NCBI RefSeq assembly: GCF_963378075.1
Contig: NZ_OY726394.1
Span: 2,294,001-2,358,000 of the forward strand
Reading direction: 5' to 3'
Source of the DNA: Mycolicibacter sp. MU0083
Lineage (GTDB): Bacteria > Actinomycetota > Actinomycetes > Mycobacteriales > Mycobacteriaceae
Length of the DNA: 64,000 nt
Under the pieces are notes generated by a model. That model saw only the letters and a list, made by a program, of their open reading frames with translations. It was not told the origin of the DNA and made no database searches. This document shows positions 61,475 through 64,000 of the stretch, one piece after another. Each line of letters starts with the position of its first letter. Within the stretch, counting starts at the first letter, position 1. The translations under genes were made by a program, and so were the position numbers.

Positions 61475-62680
61475 GTGAACCTCGACCTCAACCAGGCCCC
61501 GCTGCGCGAAGCGTGTGACACCGGCCTGCTCTCCGGTGTGGTGACGCTGGTCTGGCAGGACGGCGCGGTACGGCAGGTCAACACCATCGGCCATCGCGAC
61601 GTCGGCGCCGGACTTCCGATGACCCGCGACACGGTGTTCCGCATCGCCTCGATGACCAAACCGATCACCGTGGCCGCCGCCATGACCCTCGTCGACGAGG
61701 GCCGGCTGCGCTTGACCGACCCGATCGCCCGGTGGCTGCCCGAGTTCGCCGCACCGCGGGTGCTGGTCGATCCGACCGGGCCGACCGACGGCGCCACCGT
61801 GGCGGCCCGGCGCGCACTCACCGTCGAAGACCTGATGACGCACCGCTGCGGGATCGGCTACGGATTCTCCGTCTCCGGGCCGATCTCCCGCGAATACCAG
61901 CGGCTGCCGTTCGGGCGCGGCCCCGACGCCTGGCTCACCGCGCTGGCCGCACTGCCGCTGGTGGATCAACCCGGCGACCGGATGACCTACGGGCACGGCA
62001 CCGACGTACTCGGGGTGCTGCTGGCGCGGATCGAGGGCAAGCCGCTGCCGCAGGTGCTCGACGAACGGATCCTGGGGCCGCTGGCGATGACCGACACCGG
62101 GTTCTGTGTCTCCCCCGAGGTGCGCCGCCGCAGCGCCACGATGTATCGCCTCGACGGCGACACGCTGCGCGACGACGCGATGGGTCCGGTGCCGATCAGC
62201 CAACCGGCTTTCCCCAACGCCGGCGGCGGGCTGATGTCCACCGCCGACGACTACCTGGCGTTCGCCCGGATGCTGCTGGCCGACGGCGTGGTCGACGGCA
62301 CCCGGATCCTGTCCCCGGAGTCGGCGCGGGCGATGCGCGCCGACCGGCTCACCGACGAGCAGAAGCAGCGCCCCTTCCTGGGCGCGCCGTTCTGGATCGG
62401 CCGCGGATTCGGGCTGAACCTGTCGGTGGTCACCGATCCGGCGAAGTCGCAGACCCTGTTCGGGCCCGGCGGTGCGGGCTCGTTCGGCTGGCCGGGCGCC
62501 TACGGCACCTGGTGGCAGGCCGATCCGGCCGCGGATCTGATCCTGATCTATCTGGTCCAGAACGCCCCGACGCTGACCACCGAGGCGGCCGCGGCGGTGG
62601 CCGGCAATACCTCGGTCGCGAAACTGCGGGTGGCGCAACCGAAATTCGTGCGTCGCACCTACTCCGCGCTGGGGTTGTGA
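61475..62680 (+). CDS. Serine beta-lactamase-like hydrolase (class C / family VIII esterase fold)
   Basis: A 401-residue penicillin-binding-protein-like hydrolase without a signal peptide, so probably cytoplasmic and more likely an esterase than a true beta-lactamase. The catalytic tetrad S59-M-T-K62 is present, and the conserved tyrosine occurs in TYGHGTD, where classical class C enzymes have Tyr-x-Asn. The C-terminal GGAGSFGW occupies the place of the third (KTG-like) box. The GTG start follows a -10 hexamer by 6 nt. It is divergent from the pyr operon and its 3' end faces the flavoprotein gene 7 nt away. The substrate is unknown. Confidence 0.88.
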   Translation: MNLDLNQAPLREACDTGLLSGVVTLVWQDGAVRQVNTIGHRDVGAGLPMTRDTVFRIASMTKPITVAAAMTLVDEGRLRLTDPIARWLPEFAAPRVLVDPTGPTDGATVAARRALTVEDLMTHRCGIGYGFSVSGPISREYQRLPFGRGPDAWLTALAALPLVDQPGDRMTYGHGTDVLGVLLARIEGKPLPQVLDERILGPLAMTDTGFCVSPEVRRRSATMYRLDGDTLRDDAMGPVPISQPAFPNAGGGLMSTADDYLAFARMLLADGVVDGTRILSPESARAMRADRLTDEQKQRPFLGAPFWIGRGFGLNLSVVTDPAKSQTLFGPGGAGSFGWPGAYGTWWQADPAADLILIYLVQNAPTLTTEAAAAVAGNTSVAKLRVAQPKFVRRTYSALGL

Positions 62681-62687
62681 GCCCAGC

Positions 62688-63848
62688 TCAGATCATCGCG
62701 ATCGGTGAGATCTTCACCCCGGCTTCCAGCGCACCGGCCAGTTCCCGGGCGGTGTCGTAGTCGAAGACCACGTGTCCGCAGATCACGTCGACGTCGCGTT
62801 TGGCCCGCTGCAGCGGGTTGGCGGTGAACTGCGCGCTGGCGCCGGAGGCTTCCAGGAGATCGGCGATGACGGCGCGGGATTCGTGCACGATGTGCGCGGC
62901 CGCCGCCCGGGCGTCGGCGCGAACCGCGCGACCGATCCGTTCCCGGGCGTCCACCGCGGCCTGGATGCGGCCGACAGTATGGTCGAGCAACCCGTGCAGC
63001 GCACGCAACCGGACGCGTGCGTCGGCGAGCCGGATCTGCGCGGCCGGCTGATTCTTCTGCGCCACACCGGAATAGGCCAGCACCCGGTCGGCGAGGCGTT
63101 GGGCGAACAGGTCGGCGACCCGTTCCGCGGATCCCAGGGCGGGCATCGCGGCCACCAGTGCCAGCGCCGGCACCATCGGCCAGCGGTAGGCCGACCCGTC
63201 GTGCAGCGCAGCGCCCGGCGCGGTGCCGGAATAGATGTCGAGGACACCGACGACCCGGTGCCCCGGCACCACCGCGTCGGTGATGACGACGTCGTTGGAG
63301 CCGGTGGCCCGCATTCCCGCGGTGTGCCAGACGTCTTCGATGCGGATGTCGGCCGCCGGCAGCAGCACCAGCGCCGGATACGGCGCCTGGTCGGGCCCGC
63401 AGATCGCGCCGACCATGATCCAGTCGGCGTCGGCCACCCCGGTCGCCCACGACCAGCGCCCGGACAACCGGATACCGTCACCGTGCGGCACTCCGCGGCC
63501 GGTGGGTGCCAGCGGTGCCGGGCACAGCACCGGCCCGGCGCCGAACACCTCGTCCTGGGCCTGTTCACCGAAGAGCGCCAGCATCCAGTTGTGCAGCATG
63601 TAGAAGCCCAGCGTCCAGGCGCTCGACGCGCAGCCGTGCGCCATGCACCGGATCGGGTCCAGGATTTCCGGGAAGTCGGCCTGCCGGCCGCCGTAGCGCT
63701 CCGGCAGCAGCAGGCCGGCCAGCCCGGAGTCGCGGAACTCCTCGACGGTGGCGGCCGGCAGCCGGCGCAGTTCCTCGGCTTCGGCGGCCCGTTCGGCCAG
63801 CCGGGCGATGAATTCTTCGGTCACCCCGGGTGCCGACGTGGTTGCCAT
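62688..63848 (-). CDS. Acyl-CoA dehydrogenase-like flavoprotein (flavin-dependent monooxygenase type)
   Basis: The 386-residue protein has the acyl-CoA dehydrogenase fold of the group including the HsaA/DszC-type oxygenases: an N-terminal helical domain (GLAGLLLPERYGG), a middle beta domain (LSGRWSWATGVADADWIMVGA, given in part: SGRWSWATGVADADW) and a C-terminal helical bundle with SRAVIADLLEASGA and NPLQRAKRDVDVICGH. The catalytic Glu of true dehydrogenases is not evident and the C-terminal HVVFDYDTA resembles the monooxygenase subgroup. The electron partner (flavin reductase) is not in the window. A TACGCT hexamer lies 8 nt before the ATG. Confidence 0.82.
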   Translation of the reverse strand: MATTSAPGVTEEFIARLAERAAEAEELRRLPAATVEEFRDSGLAGLLLPERYGGRQADFPEILDPIRCMAHGCASSAWTLGFYMLHNWMLALFGEQAQDEVFGAGPVLCPAPLAPTGRGVPHGDGIRLSGRWSWATGVADADWIMVGAICGPDQAPYPALVLLPAADIRIEDVWHTAGMRATGSNDVVITDAVVPGHRVVGVLDIYSGTAPGAALHDGSAYRWPMVPALALVAAMPALGSAERVADLFAQRLADRVLAYSGVAQKNQPAAQIRLADARVRLRALHGLLDHTVGRIQAAVDARERIGRAVRADARAAAAHIVHESRAVIADLLEASGASAQFTANPLQRAKRDVDVICGHVVFDYDTARELAGALEAGVKISPIAMI

Positions 63849-63854
63849 GCCGAG

Positions 63855-64000
63855 TCAGCGTAGTGACCCGGCCGCCTGGTGTAGTGCACGGCGCGCATAC
63901 GCACGGACGTCGGCGTCATTGTCCTCGATGGCAACACCCAACGCCTCCCGGGCAGCCATATCGCATTGCGCCCAGTGGGTCAGTCCCAGTACGGCGGCCT
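63855..64000 (-). CDS. C-terminal fragment of a HEAT-repeat-like protein (partial)
   Basis: An open frame enters from the right edge on the minus strand and stops with TGA at 63855-63857; 48 codons are visible. The residues AAREALGVAIEDNDADVRAY followed by ARRALHQ have the helix-turn-helix pattern of a HEAT/PBS-lyase repeat (aliphatic residues with conserved Asp-Val-Arg). Only the end is visible, so identity and size are unknown. It ends 6 nt before the flavoprotein ATG and may be co-transcribed with it. Confidence 0.55.
   Translation of the reverse strand, partial: AAVLGLTHWAQCDMAAREALGVAIEDNDADVRAYARRALHQAAGSLR
63857..63862 (-). promoter_or_regulatory. Possible -10 hexamer TACGCT before the flavoprotein gene
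   Basis: TACGCT on the minus strand is followed by 8 nt and the ATG at 63848. It overlaps the last codons of the upstream HEAT-like gene. Spacing is one nt longer than at the other leaderless candidates, so this is weaker. Confidence 0.3.

Overview
The window is chromosomal DNA of a high-GC actinomycete, almost certainly a Mycobacterium (sensu lato). The evidence is two PPE-family genes, the lprG-p55 lipoprotein/efflux pair, mycobacterial integration host factor (mihF), an actinobacterial PriA that lacks a helicase Walker A motif, a DUF732 secreted protein, frequent GTG starts and many promoters of leaderless type. Species cannot be fixed from the sequence. Gene order follows the M. tuberculosis Rv1378-Rv1457 region as I remember it, read backwards, with species-specific replacements at several joints. 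Statements about M. tuberculosis synteny are from memory, not from a search.

Layout. 1-7.7 kb: end of an ABC permease, heme A synthase ctaA, an ATP-grasp-like remnant, quinone oxidoreductase qor, a two-gene PPE operon under a probable Zur (FurB) operator, a Nudix hydrolase, and heme O synthase ctaB. 7.8-14.3 kb: the pentose-phosphate operon tkt-tal-zwf-opcA-pgl, whose last three genes overlap by 4 nt. 14.8-18.1 kb: secG and the glycolytic operon gap-pgk-tpiA. 18.2-21.7 kb: a DUF3556 membrane protein and a divergent GT39-type glycosyltransferase. 21.7-29.9 kb: whiA-yvcK-rapZ-uvrC, then the riboflavin genes ribC, ribBA, ribH with a PH-domain protein. 30-36.3 kb: lprG-p55, then fmt-fmu-rpe-ribG. 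36.4-40 kb: a dormancy-type pair (universal stress protein and kinase/phosphotransferase fusion) and a Pro-rich DUF732 protein. 40-48 kb: priA, a DUF1023 hydrolase, a YhhN-family membrane protein, a lipI-like esterase, a VOC protein, a Baeyer-Villiger-type monooxygenase and an F420-type LLM protein. 48.2-52.1 kb: metK, coaBC, rpoZ, gmk, mihF. 52.5-61.3 kb: the pyrimidine operon pyrR-pyrB-pyrC-(Rv1382-like)-carA-carB-pyrF, with a PyrR-binding hairpin in its leader. 61.5-64 kb: a serine beta-lactamase-like hydrolase, an acyl-CoA-dehydrogenase-like flavoprotein and the end of a HEAT-like gene.

Most of the window is conserved core metabolism. The less ordinary content is regulatory and repeat structure: a near-consensus Zur operator in front of the PPE pair; a shared inverted-repeat motif upstream of both ctaA and ctaB; two families of intergenic palindromes, one of which supplies the C-terminal codons of two unrelated proteins; a nested inverted repeat; and about a dozen start codons lying 6-8 nt after a -10 hexamer, as expected for leaderless mRNAs. 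I found no tRNA or rRNA gene, no CRISPR array, no insertion sequence and no phage gene.
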